DNA of 64,000 bases, from positions 1,240,001-1,304,000 of the forward strand of contig NZ_CP192600.1 of the NCBI RefSeq assembly GCF_050632395.1, given 5' to 3'. Below, piece by piece: positions 17,586-26,307 of this stretch; position 1 is the first letter of the stretch, and each line of letters opens with the position of its first letter. The notes beneath the pieces are model-generated. The model ran no database searches. It worked only from the letters and a program-made list of their open reading frames with translations, and was not told where the DNA came from. Source of the DNA: JAUYQR01 sp050632395 (lineage in GTDB: Bacteria > Pseudomonadota > Alphaproteobacteria > Rhodobacterales > Rhodobacteraceae). A program made the translations under genes and the position numbers.

Positions 17586-18788
17586 ATGACCGACGTGTTC
17601 ATCTGCGACTACATCCGCACACCGATCGGACGGTTCGGCGGCAGCCTGTCCTCGGTCCGCGCTGATGATCTGGGGGCGGTGCCTCTGCGCGCGCTGATGG
17701 CGCGCAATGCCGGGGTCGATTGGGAAGCCGTCGATGACGCGATCTTCGGATGCGCCAATCAGGCGGGCGAGGACAATCGCAACGTCGCCCGCATGTCGGC
17801 CCTTCTGGCCGGCCTGCCGGTCGGCGTTACGGGCACCACAATCAACCGGCTATGCGGGTCGGGGATGGATGCGGTGCTGGTGGCGGCGCGGCAGATCAAG
17901 GCTGGCGAGGCGGATCTGATGATCGCGGGCGGTGTGGAAAGCATGTCGCGCGCGCCCTTCGTCATGCCAAAGGCCGACACGGCGTTCAGTCGCAATGCCG
18001 AGATTTACGACACCACCATCGGCTGGCGGTTCGTCAATCCGCTGATGAAGGCGCAATACGGCGTCGATTCCATGCCCGAAACCGGCGAGAACGTGGCCGA
18101 AGACTTCGCCATCTCGCGTGCCGATCAGGATGCCTTTGCGTTGCGCTCGCAGGCCAAGGCATCGGCGGCGCAGGCCAACGGGCGGCTGGCGGCAGAAATC
18201 ACGCCGGTTACCACCCAGCAGCGCAAGGGCGATGCGCTGATGGTCGACCGCGACGAACACCCGCGCGCCACGACGATGGAGGCGCTGAGCAAGCTTGGCA
18301 CGCCCTTCCGCAAGGGCGGGTCGGTGACGGCTGGCAATGCGAGCGGGGTCAATGACGGGGCGGCCGCACTGATCCTTGCCTCGACTTCGGCGGCGCGGAA
18401 ATACGGGCTGACGCCCATCGCGCGGGTGCTGGGCGGGGCCACGGCGGGCGTTGCACCGCGGATCATGGGCTTTGGCCCGGCACCGGCAAGCGAACGGCTG
18501 ATGGCGCGGCTTGGGCTTAGTCAGGCGGATTTCGACGTCATCGAATTGAACGAGGCGTTTGCATCGCAAGGGTTGGCCACCCTGCGCGCCTTGGGGATTG
18601 CCGACGACGACGCCCGCGTGAACCCGAACGGCGGGGCCATTGCGCTTGGTCATCCGTTAGGAATGTCCGGCGCGCGGATCGCCGGGACCGCCGCGCTGCA
18701 ACTCGCTCTGACCGGGGGCAAACGGTCCCTGTCGACCATGTGCATCGGCGTGGGCCAAGGCATCGCCATTGCGCTCGAACGGGTGTGA
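17586..18788 (+). CDS. pcaF: 3-oxoadipyl-CoA thiolase
   Basis: The protein has 400 residues. The acyl-accepting cysteine is C90 in NRLCGSGMDAV. The C-terminal GGAIALGHPLGMSGAR and MCIGVGQGIAI carry the catalytic His and second Cys. The segment DSMPETGENVAEDF is characteristic of the PcaF/PaaJ subgroup. It cleaves 3-oxoadipyl-CoA to succinyl-CoA and acetyl-CoA, ending the pathway in the TCA cycle. ATG 17586 lies directly after the CoA-transferase stop; an in-frame upstream start at 17565 lies inside that gene. Confidence 0.92.
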   Translation: MTDVFICDYIRTPIGRFGGSLSSVRADDLGAVPLRALMARNAGVDWEAVDDAIFGCANQAGEDNRNVARMSALLAGLPVGVTGTTINRLCGSGMDAVLVAARQIKAGEADLMIAGGVESMSRAPFVMPKADTAFSRNAEIYDTTIGWRFVNPLMKAQYGVDSMPETGENVAEDFAISRADQDAFALRSQAKASAAQANGRLAAEITPVTTQQRKGDALMVDRDEHPRATTMEALSKLGTPFRKGGSVTAGNASGVNDGAAALILASTSAARKYGLTPIARVLGGATAGVAPRIMGFGPAPASERLMARLGLSQADFDVIELNEAFASQGLATLRALGIADDDARVNPNGGAIALGHPLGMSGARIAGTAALQLALTGGKRSLSTMCIGVGQGIAIALERV

Positions 18789-18828
18789 GAGAACGTCTGA
18801 ACCGACTGCAACACGAGGGAGATGGATC

Positions 18829-19347
18829 ATGGCTGAACGCGTCTACGGCATGCACCACATCGGCATCACGGTGCCGGACATCAACGAAGGCATCGCCTTC
18901 TTTAAGGCGGTTTTCGGGGCGGTCGAAGTGTTCCGCACCGGTGCCTTCGATGTGGACGAAGCGTTCATGGAACGTCGGCTGGGAACACCGGCGCATATGC
19001 GCATCCGCGACCTGGTTTTCCTGCGGTGTGGCGCCGGCACCAATGTCGAACTTTTCGAATACAGCGGCGAAGACGCGGCAGCACGGCCAAGGCGCAATTC
19101 CGAGATCGGCGGAACACACCTGTGCTTCGAGGTTGAAGACGTGTTCGCATCGGTCGAACGGCTGCGTGCGCAGGGCATCGAATTTCTGGACGGTCCCAAT
19201 ACCGTGACAGACGGGCCACTGGCCGGTTTCAACTGGATCTACTTCTACGCACCGTGGGGGCAGTCTCTGGAAATCGCCAGTTTTTCCAATCTGGGGTATG
19301 AAAAGGATACGACAGAGCGCATCTGGCGGGCAAAGCCTGTCGATTGA
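18829..19347 (+). CDS. VOC-superfamily (glyoxalase/bleomycin resistance-fold) protein
   Basis: The protein has 172 residues with two beta-alpha-beta-beta-beta units. Candidate metal ligands are H in MHHIGITV, E in NVELFEYSG, H in GTHLCFEVEDV and E in SLEIASF. ATG 18829 follows GAGGGAGATGGATC. VOC proteins include isomerases, epimerases, lyases and extradiol dioxygenases. As last gene of the operon it could carry out an isomerisation or dehydration in the upper pathway. The reaction cannot be named from sequence. Confidence 0.78.
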   Translation: MAERVYGMHHIGITVPDINEGIAFFKAVFGAVEVFRTGAFDVDEAFMERRLGTPAHMRIRDLVFLRCGAGTNVELFEYSGEDAAARPRRNSEIGGTHLCFEVEDVFASVERLRAQGIEFLDGPNTVTDGPLAGFNWIYFYAPWGQSLEIASFSNLGYEKDTTERIWRAKPVD

Positions 19348-19456
19348 CGTCAAATTGAGCCGCACCTGAGGTTGGCTGACGCGGGCGCGTCGCTGACTGC
19401 GCTTCTATCGGCCTTTTACTCCTGTACGTCCATGGAGGAGCGCAGTTCCGCTGCCT

Positions 19457-20260
19457 TCAATGCCCAATGACGACCCGGATCAGACCAAGGATCGGATCAA
19501 TGCCGAGGAGCGCCTTGCCCAAAAGCTCAAATCCGACGATCAAAAGGGCCCAGGTTATCACTTTGTAGAACGTTGCCTCGCTGACCATGCCGACCGTCTT
19601 CTTTCCGACGTAAACACCGACGACCGCTGGCACCAGCAAATAGGCCGCTGTTTCCAGACTGCCAAGGTTGACCTGCCCGGTCATCCAATACGGGCCAAGC
19701 TTGGCAAGATTGATGATGGCGAAAAGGATTGTCGTGGTGCCTGCATAACTCAGCCGATCAAGCCGCAGCGGCTGCACGAAGGTCTGGTAGGGGGGCGCGC
19801 CTGCGTGACTTATATAGCTGGTGAATCCAGCAAGGCTTCCCCAGAACAGGCCGGGAATGACCTTGGGCTTTCGAGCCGGGCCAGTGCGCCCATGGCCCGT
19901 TAACATGTATATCGCGAAGATTATTCCGATGGCACCAACCAGTCCCGTGATGATCCTGCCACCGCCCGAAAGGTTCGCATTGATCCACGGAATGATCGCC
20001 CATCCAGCCGCAATTCCAAGCAATCCAGCCGGAATCATGATCGCCAGAACACGTCGATCATAAGAGTGCCGATAGGCCCACAGCCCGAAGCCGTCACTGA
20101 TCAGGTAGACCGGCAGCAGCAATCCCGCCGCCGTGAGCGGGTCAACCGTCAGGCTGAGGAGGGGCACGCTCAGGTTGCCTATCGCCGACCAACCGCCTTT
20201 GGAAAAGCCTACGATCAACGCAACCAGAACGGCCACGCACCAGAATTCCCAGCCCTGCAA
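19457..20260 (-). CDS. TSUP (TauE/SafE) family membrane permease
   Basis: The protein has 267 residues, nearly all hydrophobic, with about eight predicted membrane segments. GFSKGGWSAIGNLSVPLLSL near the start and GFTSYISHAGAPPYQTFVQPLRLDR in the second half are the two TSUP signature regions. The family moves sulfite, sulfoacetate, other organosulfur anions or short carboxylates across the inner membrane. It is convergent with cluster A, stands alone, and its substrate is unknown. It may export an acid by-product or be unrelated to its neighbours. Confidence 0.85.
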   Translation of the reverse strand: MQGWEFWCVAVLVALIVGFSKGGWSAIGNLSVPLLSLTVDPLTAAGLLLPVYLISDGFGLWAYRHSYDRRVLAIMIPAGLLGIAAGWAIIPWINANLSGGGRIITGLVGAIGIIFAIYMLTGHGRTGPARKPKVIPGLFWGSLAGFTSYISHAGAPPYQTFVQPLRLDRLSYAGTTTILFAIINLAKLGPYWMTGQVNLGSLETAAYLLVPAVVGVYVGKKTVGMVSEATFYKVITWALLIVGFELLGKALLGIDPILGLIRVVIGH

Positions 20261-20558
20261 GATATGCCCTCGTTGCCTGTGTGGCGCGACTGTCCATGAT
20301 GGCGCGCCACGGGCGACCCTATTGTGGGCCGCGACGAAATGTCCAGAATGCTTGAGAGGATGCCGCGACCCTGAGAACTGTCCGTTCTTTGGTATTTGCC
20401 TGTACGGCTAGTCTGGACCGCAGGGCGCCAAGGCCAGATGCGTCAGCTTCCTGAATTTAGACTCATGGCATTTCTTCACCGGCGATGCGCTCATTTTGTA
20501 CCATCTCGCCACTGACGCCCCGGATGCAGGTTCGAAATCCACACGCGGACCTTCGGCG
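20261..20558. other. Gene-free gap of 298 bases between TSUP and IclR genes
   Basis: I see no convincing gene, RNA or repeat here. The TSUP promoter should lie at its left side. Short frames exist in both strands, but none has a ribosome site or recognisable motif. The right part lies just beyond the IclR stop and has no strong terminator hairpin. Confidence 0.5.
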
Positions 20559-21374
20559 CTAAGCCCCCAGATTGGCCCCCGCCCCAAGCTGGCGCGAGAT
20601 GCGGTCGGCGAGGGCGAGAAGTTCGGTCCGCGCTTCGTCAAGGGGGACGGTGGTGGTGCCGGACAAGCGGCGAACGTAGGGGATGGTGATGGCAGCAATC
20701 ACGCGGCCGGAAATGTCACGCACTGGGGCCGAGATGTTGATGACCCCGGCGATGGTGAAAGAATCGTTTTCGGCGTAGCCGGTTTCGCGCACGCGCTGCA
20801 GGTCGGCGATGAAGACGGCGCGGCGTTCATCGGTGCCGTCACCCGCGCTGGCAAGCAGGGTTTCCAAGGCGTCATCGTCCATCCACGCGGCAAGGACACG
20901 GCCCGAGGAGGTGTCGAACACCGGGATCTGCGCGCCAAGGCGCACGGCGGTGATATTGTTGTCGTTGCAGTCCACCTGCGCGATCACCAGAACCCGGCCC
21001 GAATGCAGGATGGCCAGGTGCATCGACTGGTTGATGCGGTTGGCCAGCTTCTGCATCGCCGCGCCGGCTACGCTGGTCAGGCGGCGAATGGGCGGGTGGC
21101 GGTGGGCGATTTCAAACATCTTGGTGGTCAGGGAGTAGCGGTCATCCTCCTCGTTCAGCTGAACGTAGTCGCGCTGGCGCAGGACCATCAGCATTCGGAA
21201 GATTTCCGAAGTGGTGCGGCCAAGGGTCTTGGCGATCTCGGCCTGGGTCTTGCCTTCGGGGGCAGAGGCGAGGTGCTCCAGAATGTCGAGGCCTTTGGAC
21301 AATGCGGGGGCGCGGTACTTCTCACCCTTGTCGTCGCTGTCATCCGTTTCGTCCCGGTCTTCGTCAAAACTCAT
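20559..21374 (-). CDS. IclR-family transcriptional regulator
   Basis: The protein has about 271 residues from ATG 21374, which has GGAGG ten bases upstream; an in-frame start at 21410 would add 12 residues without a good site. An acidic tail (residues 1-20) precedes a winged HTH: ALSKGLDILEHLASAPEGKTQAEIAKTLGRTTSEIFRML. The C-terminal effector domain contains QSMHLAILHSGRVLVIAQVD and FDTSSGRVLAAW, typical of IclR sensors of small acids. It is divergent from the leaderless SBP/CaiB/MaoC genes and probably controls them, and perhaps the sugar-acid operon that converges on them. Confidence 0.9.
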   Translation of the reverse strand: MSFDEDRDETDDSDDKGEKYRAPALSKGLDILEHLASAPEGKTQAEIAKTLGRTTSEIFRMLMVLRQRDYVQLNEEDDRYSLTTKMFEIAHRHPPIRRLTSVAGAAMQKLANRINQSMHLAILHSGRVLVIAQVDCNDNNITAVRLGAQIPVFDTSSGRVLAAWMDDDALETLLASAGDGTDERRAVFIADLQRVRETGYAENDSFTIAGVINISAPVRDISGRVIAAITIPYVRRLSGTTTVPLDEARTELLALADRISRQLGAGANLGA

Positions 21375-21443
21375 AGGATGCGCCTCCAGGCGTTTCGCCC
21401 TTGATAACATGCTGTCACATCTGAAATCAAAGGCTCAGAGAGT

Positions 21444-21474
21444 TTGAGATGTAAAAATAAGTTTTGCATATAAA
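21444..21474 (+). promoter_or_regulatory. Candidate sigma-70-type promoter for the SBP-like/CaiB/MaoC operon
   Basis: TTGAGA at 21444-21449 and an AT-rich TATAAA at 21469-21474 (ATATAA one base earlier) are spaced 18-19 bases apart, about 40 bases before ATG 21515. The surrounding gap is clearly more AT-rich than the genes. A weak 6-base inverted repeat (ACATCT ... AGATGT) brackets the left part and may bind the IclR protein. Confidence 0.35.
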
Positions 21475-21514
21475 CTATGGATGGGTAAAAATGGAGGATG
21501 TGAAGGGAACCAGG

Positions 21515-22654
21515 ATGACCCAGACTATCGAACTCCGCGGCATGACGTGGTCTGACCCGCGAGGGTATGACCCGGTGGTGGCTGCGGCCAAGGAATTTTC
21601 CCGGATCGTGCCCGGGGTGCGCATCCTGTGGGACAAGCGGTCGTTGCAGGGGTTTGAATCGACGCCGGTGGAAGAACTCGCGGCGACCTATGACTTGATG
21701 GTGATCGACCACCCGCATGTGGGCGCTGTGGTGCGCGAGGGGTGCCTGCTGCCCCTGGACCTGCACGCAGGGCCGTATGATCTGGTCCGGTTGCAGGGCG
21801 AGACGGTCGGCAAAAGCTACGCCTCCTACACGTTGGAGGGGCGGCAGTGGGCGCTGCCGATCGACACGGCGACGCAGGTGCAGGCGGTGCGGCCTGACCT
21901 TCAGCCGGTTCCGCTGCGGGGTTGGGATGAGGTGATGCATGCGGCGCGTGACGGGGCGGTGATCTGGCCCCTGCGCCCGCCGCATGTGTTGATGAGCTTC
22001 TTCACACTGGCCGCCAATCTGGGGGAACCCTGCGCGGTGACGCCGGGGCCATTGGTGCCGCGCCACACCGGGCGGCAGGTGCTGGCAGCGATGCAGGCTC
22101 TGGCCGATATGGTGGACCCGGCCTGCCGGCAGATGGACCCGATTGCCGCGTTGGATGCCCTGGCCGACAGCAAGACGCACCGGGCTGTTCCGCTGACCTA
22201 TCTTTATGCGCCCTACGGGCGTGAGGGGTATCGCGCGCAGCGTATCAGCTTTCACGATATTCCGGCCATCGGGCAGGGGGGGGCGATCGGATCGGCGCTT
22301 GGCGGCACTGGGATCGCGGTTTCGGCGCGCACCGCGCAGCCGGAGATCTGCACGCGGTTTGCCATCTGGCTGGCCTCGGCCGACGTGCAGCGCGGGCTTT
22401 ATGCGGCGCATAACGGGCAGCCCGGCAATGCGCGGGCCTGGGGGGATGCGCTGGTGAATGCGGCGGTGGGCGGCGCCTATCACAACACCCGGATGACGCA
22501 TGAGGCGGCCTGGCTGCGGCCAAGGCACGCCGGCTACATGGCCTTTCAGGAGGCGGCCAGCCATATCGTGCTGGATGCCCTGACCGGCCGCACCGCCCAT
22601 GACGTGGCCCTTGATGCCCTTGACCTGCGCTTTGACGAAAGCTTTGCCCCATGA
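21515..22654 (+). CDS. Leaderless solute-binding-protein-like protein (SBP family 1 fold)
   Basis: The protein has about 379 residues from ATG 21515; in-frame starts at 21464 and 21491 have poorer sites. There is no signal peptide, lipobox or membrane segment. The pattern EFSRIVPGVRILWDKRSLQGF, YDLMVIDHPHVGAVVREGCLLPLD (60-82), RQWALPIDTATQVQAVRPD and late FAIWLASADVQRGLYAAHNGQPGN matches family 1 extracellular binding proteins. No permease is adjacent. It overlaps the CaiB gene by ATGA. It shares the D-xPHxG--GCLxPLD pattern with the HTH-fused protein at 703-2430. It may be a cytoplasmic ligand sensor or carrier, or even an enzyme; the role is unknown. Confidence 0.7.
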   Translation: MTQTIELRGMTWSDPRGYDPVVAAAKEFSRIVPGVRILWDKRSLQGFESTPVEELAATYDLMVIDHPHVGAVVREGCLLPLDLHAGPYDLVRLQGETVGKSYASYTLEGRQWALPIDTATQVQAVRPDLQPVPLRGWDEVMHAARDGAVIWPLRPPHVLMSFFTLAANLGEPCAVTPGPLVPRHTGRQVLAAMQALADMVDPACRQMDPIAALDALADSKTHRAVPLTYLYAPYGREGYRAQRISFHDIPAIGQGGAIGSALGGTGIAVSARTAQPEICTRFAIWLASADVQRGLYAAHNGQPGNARAWGDALVNAAVGGAYHNTRMTHEAAWLRPRHAGYMAFQEAASHIVLDALTGRTAHDVALDALDLRFDESFAP

Positions 22655-23787
22655 CCCTGCTCTTGCCGCTGGAGGGCCTGCGCGTCCTTGATTTCAGCCA
22701 GTTTCTGGCTGGCCCCTATGCTGCGCTGAAGCTGGCCGATCTGGGGGCCGATGTGGTGAAGGTGGAACGCGCGGGGTCGGGTGATCTGTCTCGGCAACTT
22801 TACCTGACCGACACCCGGATTGGCGGGGAAAGCACGATCTTCCACGCCATCAACCGCAACAAGCGGTCCGTCGCGGTGGACATGAAGAATGAGGCGGACC
22901 GGGCGGCGCTGTGTGGGTTGATCAAGGGCGCCGACGTGGTGTTGCAGAACTTTCGCCCTGGCGTGATGGACCGCTTGGGCTTTGGCTATGACGCGGTGCG
23001 GGCGATCAACCCGCGCATCGTCTATGGGTCGGTCACGGGCTATGGCACCGAAGGGCCGTGGGTCGATCTGCCGGGGCAGGACCTGCTGGCGCAGGCGCGG
23101 TCCGGGATGATGTGGCTGACCGGCGGGGCCGAGGATGGGCCGGTGGCCGTTGGCCTGCCGATCGGCGACATTCTGGCCGGGGCAGCACTGGCGCATGGGG
23201 TTCTGGCGCTGCTTTTCCGGCGGGAACGGCAGGGCGTGGGCGGGCTGGTCGAGACCTCTTTGATGGAAGTGCTGGCCGACTTGCAGTTTGAACTGCTGAC
23301 GACATGGCTGAACGACGGCGGGCGGATGCCGAAGAGGTCAGCCCAGAACCCGGCCCACGCCTATCTGGCGGCACCTTACGGGGTCTATGCCACGGCAGAC
23401 GGGCATGTGGCGATTGCGATGGGTAAGCTGGACCTGCTGGCTGAGATCACGGGGCTGGATGCGGCCACGGCGGGGCTGGATGCCTTTGCTGCGCGTGACG
23501 TTATCAAGGCCGGGCTGGCCGTGCGGTTGGCCGAACAGCCGACCGACCACTGGATGGCAGCCTTCATTGCCGCCGATATCTGGGCCGCACCAGTGCTGGA
23601 CTGGCAGGGCTTTGCCGCATCCGGCATGTTTGAAACGCTGGACATGCTGCATGAGGTGCAGCGCGGCGACGTGAAGCTGCGCACCACGCGGTTGCCGATC
23701 AAGATCGACGGCCAGCGCCCGGCCAGCGACCGGGCCGCGCCCGCGCTTGGCGATGCCAATGGCCTGCTTGCAAAGGGATGGGGGTAA
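22651..23787 (+). CDS. CaiB/BaiF (class III) CoA-transferase
   Basis: The protein has 378 residues. LRVLDFSQFLAGPYAALKLADLGADVVKVER at 10-40 is the family N-terminus, NRNKRSVAVDMK follows, and the catalytic aspartate is D144 in PGQDLLAQARSG. The family moves CoA between carboxylates in the cytoplasm. Overlap with the SBP-like gene and only 3 bases before the MaoC gene suggest activation of a carboxylic acid that the hydratase then handles. The acid is unknown. Confidence 0.9.
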   Translation: MTLLLPLEGLRVLDFSQFLAGPYAALKLADLGADVVKVERAGSGDLSRQLYLTDTRIGGESTIFHAINRNKRSVAVDMKNEADRAALCGLIKGADVVLQNFRPGVMDRLGFGYDAVRAINPRIVYGSVTGYGTEGPWVDLPGQDLLAQARSGMMWLTGGAEDGPVAVGLPIGDILAGAALAHGVLALLFRRERQGVGGLVETSLMEVLADLQFELLTTWLNDGGRMPKRSAQNPAHAYLAAPYGVYATADGHVAIAMGKLDLLAEITGLDAATAGLDAFAARDVIKAGLAVRLAEQPTDHWMAAFIAADIWAAPVLDWQGFAASGMFETLDMLHEVQRGDVKLRTTRLPIKIDGQRPASDRAAPALGDANGLLAKGWG

Positions 23788-23790
23788 CAT

Positions 23791-24360
23791 ATGGCCGAAA
23801 TCGGCGTTCATGCCCGGGGGTTGCCGGGATTGCCGGAAGACCACGCCCGGATTCCGGTCTGGAATTCCGAGAACTGGTATTTTGAGGATTTCGCTATTGG
23901 CGACAAGATCCGGTCGATCCGCCGGACCATCGCCGAGGGCGAGTCGATGATGTTCAACAGCCTGGTGATGGATCACCATCCTTACGTCAGCGACGAGCTA
24001 TTCGCGCGGGACGAAGGGGTGTTCGGGCGCAGGTTGGTGGCGGGGGCGTTCGTGTTCTCGTTGGGGTTGGGGCTGGCGGCGACGAACTGTCTGAACTCGT
24101 TTTCCTACGGCTATGACCGGCTCCGGTTCATCAAGCCGGTGTTCATCGGCGACACGATCTACACGATCCGCGAGAACCTATCGAAAGAGGTCCACAACGA
24201 GACGATGGGCAAGTTGCGAGTCAGCTATTCGGTCTGCAAGGGCGAAGGCGAGCTAGTGCTTTACGCCGAGCATCTCTTGACCGCGCTTTACCGCGACCCG
24301 GCGCCGTTTCTGGATGAGGCGCGGGCGAAGATGGCGGCGAAGGCAACGGCGAAGGGCTGA
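23791..24360 (+). CDS. MaoC-like (R-specific) enoyl-CoA hydratase/dehydratase
   Basis: The protein has 189 residues with a hot-dog fold pattern. A 35-residue leader precedes WYFEDFAIGDKIRSI. The active-site segment is degenerate compared with the usual D-x4-H, with VMDHHPYVSDELFARDEG. FSYGYDRLRFIKPVFIGDTIYTI is strongly shared with the second MaoC protein at 26603-27049. It probably hydrates or dehydrates a branched or polar acyl-CoA. It ends 3 bases from the end of the convergent SDR gene. Confidence 0.85.
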   Translation: MAEIGVHARGLPGLPEDHARIPVWNSENWYFEDFAIGDKIRSIRRTIAEGESMMFNSLVMDHHPYVSDELFARDEGVFGRRLVAGAFVFSLGLGLAATNCLNSFSYGYDRLRFIKPVFIGDTIYTIRENLSKEVHNETMGKLRVSYSVCKGEGELVLYAEHLLTALYRDPAPFLDEARAKMAAKATAKG

Positions 24361-24363
24361 CGC

Positions 24364-25101
24364 TTACGTCGTCCAGCCGCCGTCGATGACGTGTTCGGTG
24401 CCGGTGGTAAAGGCGGCCTCGTCCGACGCAAGATAGCAGACCAGTGCGGCGATCTCATCCGCGCTACCAAGGCGGCCCATGGCTTGGCGGGCGATGAAGG
24501 CCTTCAGTGCGGCGTCATAGTCGCCGGTGGCGCGCAGGCGTTCGTGCAGAGACGGGCTGTCCACCGTGCCGGGGCAGATGGCGTTGCAGCGGATGCCTTG
24601 GGTGACGTAATCGGCCGCGACGGAACGTGTCAGCCCCACGACGGCAGATTTCGAGGCAGAGTAGACCGCGCGGTTGATTGGCCCCTTCTTCGGCCCCGCG
24701 ACCGACGACATGTTGATGATCGACCCCGCCCCCTTGGCTAGCATCCCGGGCAAAAAGGCGCGGATCATGCGGAACTGGGCCTTGGCGTTCAGATCAAAGG
24801 CGAAGTCCCATTCCGCCTCGGTCGCCGCTAACACGGTGCCCGCATGGACGACGCCAGCGCAGTTGAAAAGAATGTCTATCGGGCCGACCTCATTCGCCAA
24901 AGCGGTGATCGCGGCGCCGTCCAGCACATTCAGCCGCCGTGTGATGATGCCCGGCATTTGCGCCAGTTCGGCAAGGGCTGCATCGTTCACGTCCGTGGCG
25001 ATGACTTTTGCCCCTTCGCGCGCCATGCGTTCGGCGCTGGCGCGGCCGATCCCTTGGGCGGCGGCGGTGATGAGGGCGGTCTTGTCCGTCAGGCGTTCCA
25101 T
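24364..25101 (-). CDS. SDR-family dehydrogenase, 2-keto-3-deoxy-sugar-acid/L-fucose dehydrogenase-like
   Basis: The protein has 245 residues. TAAAQGIGR at 12-20 binds the cofactor and D37 (ATDVND) indicates NAD. The catalytic Ser lies in NMSSVAG, with Y147 and K151 in YSASK. The motif order and ICPGTVDSPSLHERL match SDRs that oxidise 2-keto-3-deoxy-L-fuconate or L-rhamnonate, and related 3-hydroxybutyrate dehydrogenases. It is the last gene of the - strand operon (9 bases after the UxaA-type gene). The exact sugar acid is inferred. Confidence 0.85.
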   Translation of the reverse strand: MERLTDKTALITAAAQGIGRASAERMAREGAKVIATDVNDAALAELAQMPGIITRRLNVLDGAAITALANEVGPIDILFNCAGVVHAGTVLAATEAEWDFAFDLNAKAQFRMIRAFLPGMLAKGAGSIINMSSVAGPKKGPINRAVYSASKSAVVGLTRSVAADYVTQGIRCNAICPGTVDSPSLHERLRATGDYDAALKAFIARQAMGRLGSADEIAALVCYLASDEAAFTTGTEHVIDGGWTT

Positions 25102-25110
25102 TTGATGTCC

Positions 25111-26307
25111 TTATGCCATGCCCGGCAGGCAGGCCGGGCCGATGGGCTCAAAGCTTTTGTAGGTCAGGATGAATTCGCGGTGGCCAAGGTCTTCTGACGC
25201 GGTCTGCTGGCCAGAGGCAACGGCGACCACCAGATCCCGGATTTCGTGGCCGACCTGATCAATCGTGCGGCGGCCTTCGATGATGTCGCCTGCGTTCACG
25301 TCCATATCCTCGGCCAGCGCGCGGAAGGTGTCGGGGTTGGCGCATATCTTGATGACCGGGGAAATGGCGCTGCCGACGACCGACCCGCGCCCGGTGACGA
25401 AAAGCGTCAGATGCGCGCCGGATGCGATCATCTCGACGATTTCAGCGTTGTCGCTGATGTTGGGAAAGCCGAAGCGCACTTCGCCGTCAGGGACCACGTC
25501 CATCAGGTAAAGGCCGCCCTTGGGGGGAATGTCGCCTGGCTTGATCAGGCCGGAAATCGGGCTGTCGCCGGATTTGACATAAGCGCCGAGGGATTTCTCC
25601 TCGATCGTGGAAAGCCCGCCTGCGGCGTTGCCGGCGGCAAAGCTGCCGTAGCCAAGGGTGGCGTAGTAGCGTTCGGCCTTTTGCACGCTGTCGCGCAGAA
25701 GCTGGCCCAGTTCGGGGGTGACGGCGCGCGCGACCATGATGTCTTCGCAGCCGATCAGCTCGCCGGTTTCTTCAAAAATGCAGGTGGCACCTTCGGCGAT
25801 CAGCAGGTCGAAGGCCCGGCCGGCCGCCGGGTTGCCCGAGATGCCGCTGGTACCGTCCGATCCCCCGCACACGGTGCCGATCACCAGATCGCTGACCGCC
25901 ATCTCCACGCGGTGCACGGTTGCGACGGAGTCAAGCGCGCCTTCCAGCCAAGTTTGCCCGGCCTTGACGGTGGACCGGGTGCCGCCAGACTTCTGAATGA
26001 CCAACGTCTTGACCGGCCGCCCTGAGGTCTGCACGGCAGCCGAGGCGCGGACCTTGTCAAAGCTTTCGCAGCCAAGCGACACGAAAAGGACCGCGCCGAC
26101 GTTGGGGTGGGTACACAGACGTTCCATCATCCGGGCGGCATATTCGTTGGGAAAGCAGCCGGGAAAACCGATCAGCTGCACGTCGCGGCCCCGAAAGCCT
26201 GCCACGATCTCGGACGCGACGAAATGCGCGCATTCCACCAGATAGGCGACCACAACCGTGTTGCGGATGCCCTTGCGCCCATCGGCGCGCAGCCAACCTT
26301 CCATCAT
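25111..26307 (-). CDS. UxaA-family protein, large (catalytic C-terminal) part
   Basis: The protein has 398 residues. It begins MMEGWLRADGRKGIRNTVVVAYLVECA, the start of the large domain of altronate/galactarate dehydratases. GCESFDK, CGGSDGTSGISGNPAAGRA and ETGELIGCEDIMVARA are family motifs around the iron site. In UxaA this domain is fused to an N-terminal SAF domain, while here the SAF part is a separate overlapping gene at 26304-26606, as in two-subunit sulfolactate sulfo-lyase. It probably removes water or another group from a sugar acid, but its substrate is unknown. Confidence 0.85.
   Translation of the reverse strand: MMEGWLRADGRKGIRNTVVVAYLVECAHFVASEIVAGFRGRDVQLIGFPGCFPNEYAARMMERLCTHPNVGAVLFVSLGCESFDKVRASAAVQTSGRPVKTLVIQKSGGTRSTVKAGQTWLEGALDSVATVHRVEMAVSDLVIGTVCGGSDGTSGISGNPAAGRAFDLLIAEGATCIFEETGELIGCEDIMVARAVTPELGQLLRDSVQKAERYYATLGYGSFAAGNAAGGLSTIEEKSLGAYVKSGDSPISGLIKPGDIPPKGGLYLMDVVPDGEVRFGFPNISDNAEIVEMIASGAHLTLFVTGRGSVVGSAISPVIKICANPDTFRALAEDMDVNAGDIIEGRRTIDQVGHEIRDLVVAVASGQQTASEDLGHREFILTYKSFEPIGPACLPGMA

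Noticed and set aside
20408..20558. Possible transposase remnant in the gap before the IclR gene
   Set aside because: Short frames looked vaguely transposase-like, but no motif or terminal repeat could be supported.
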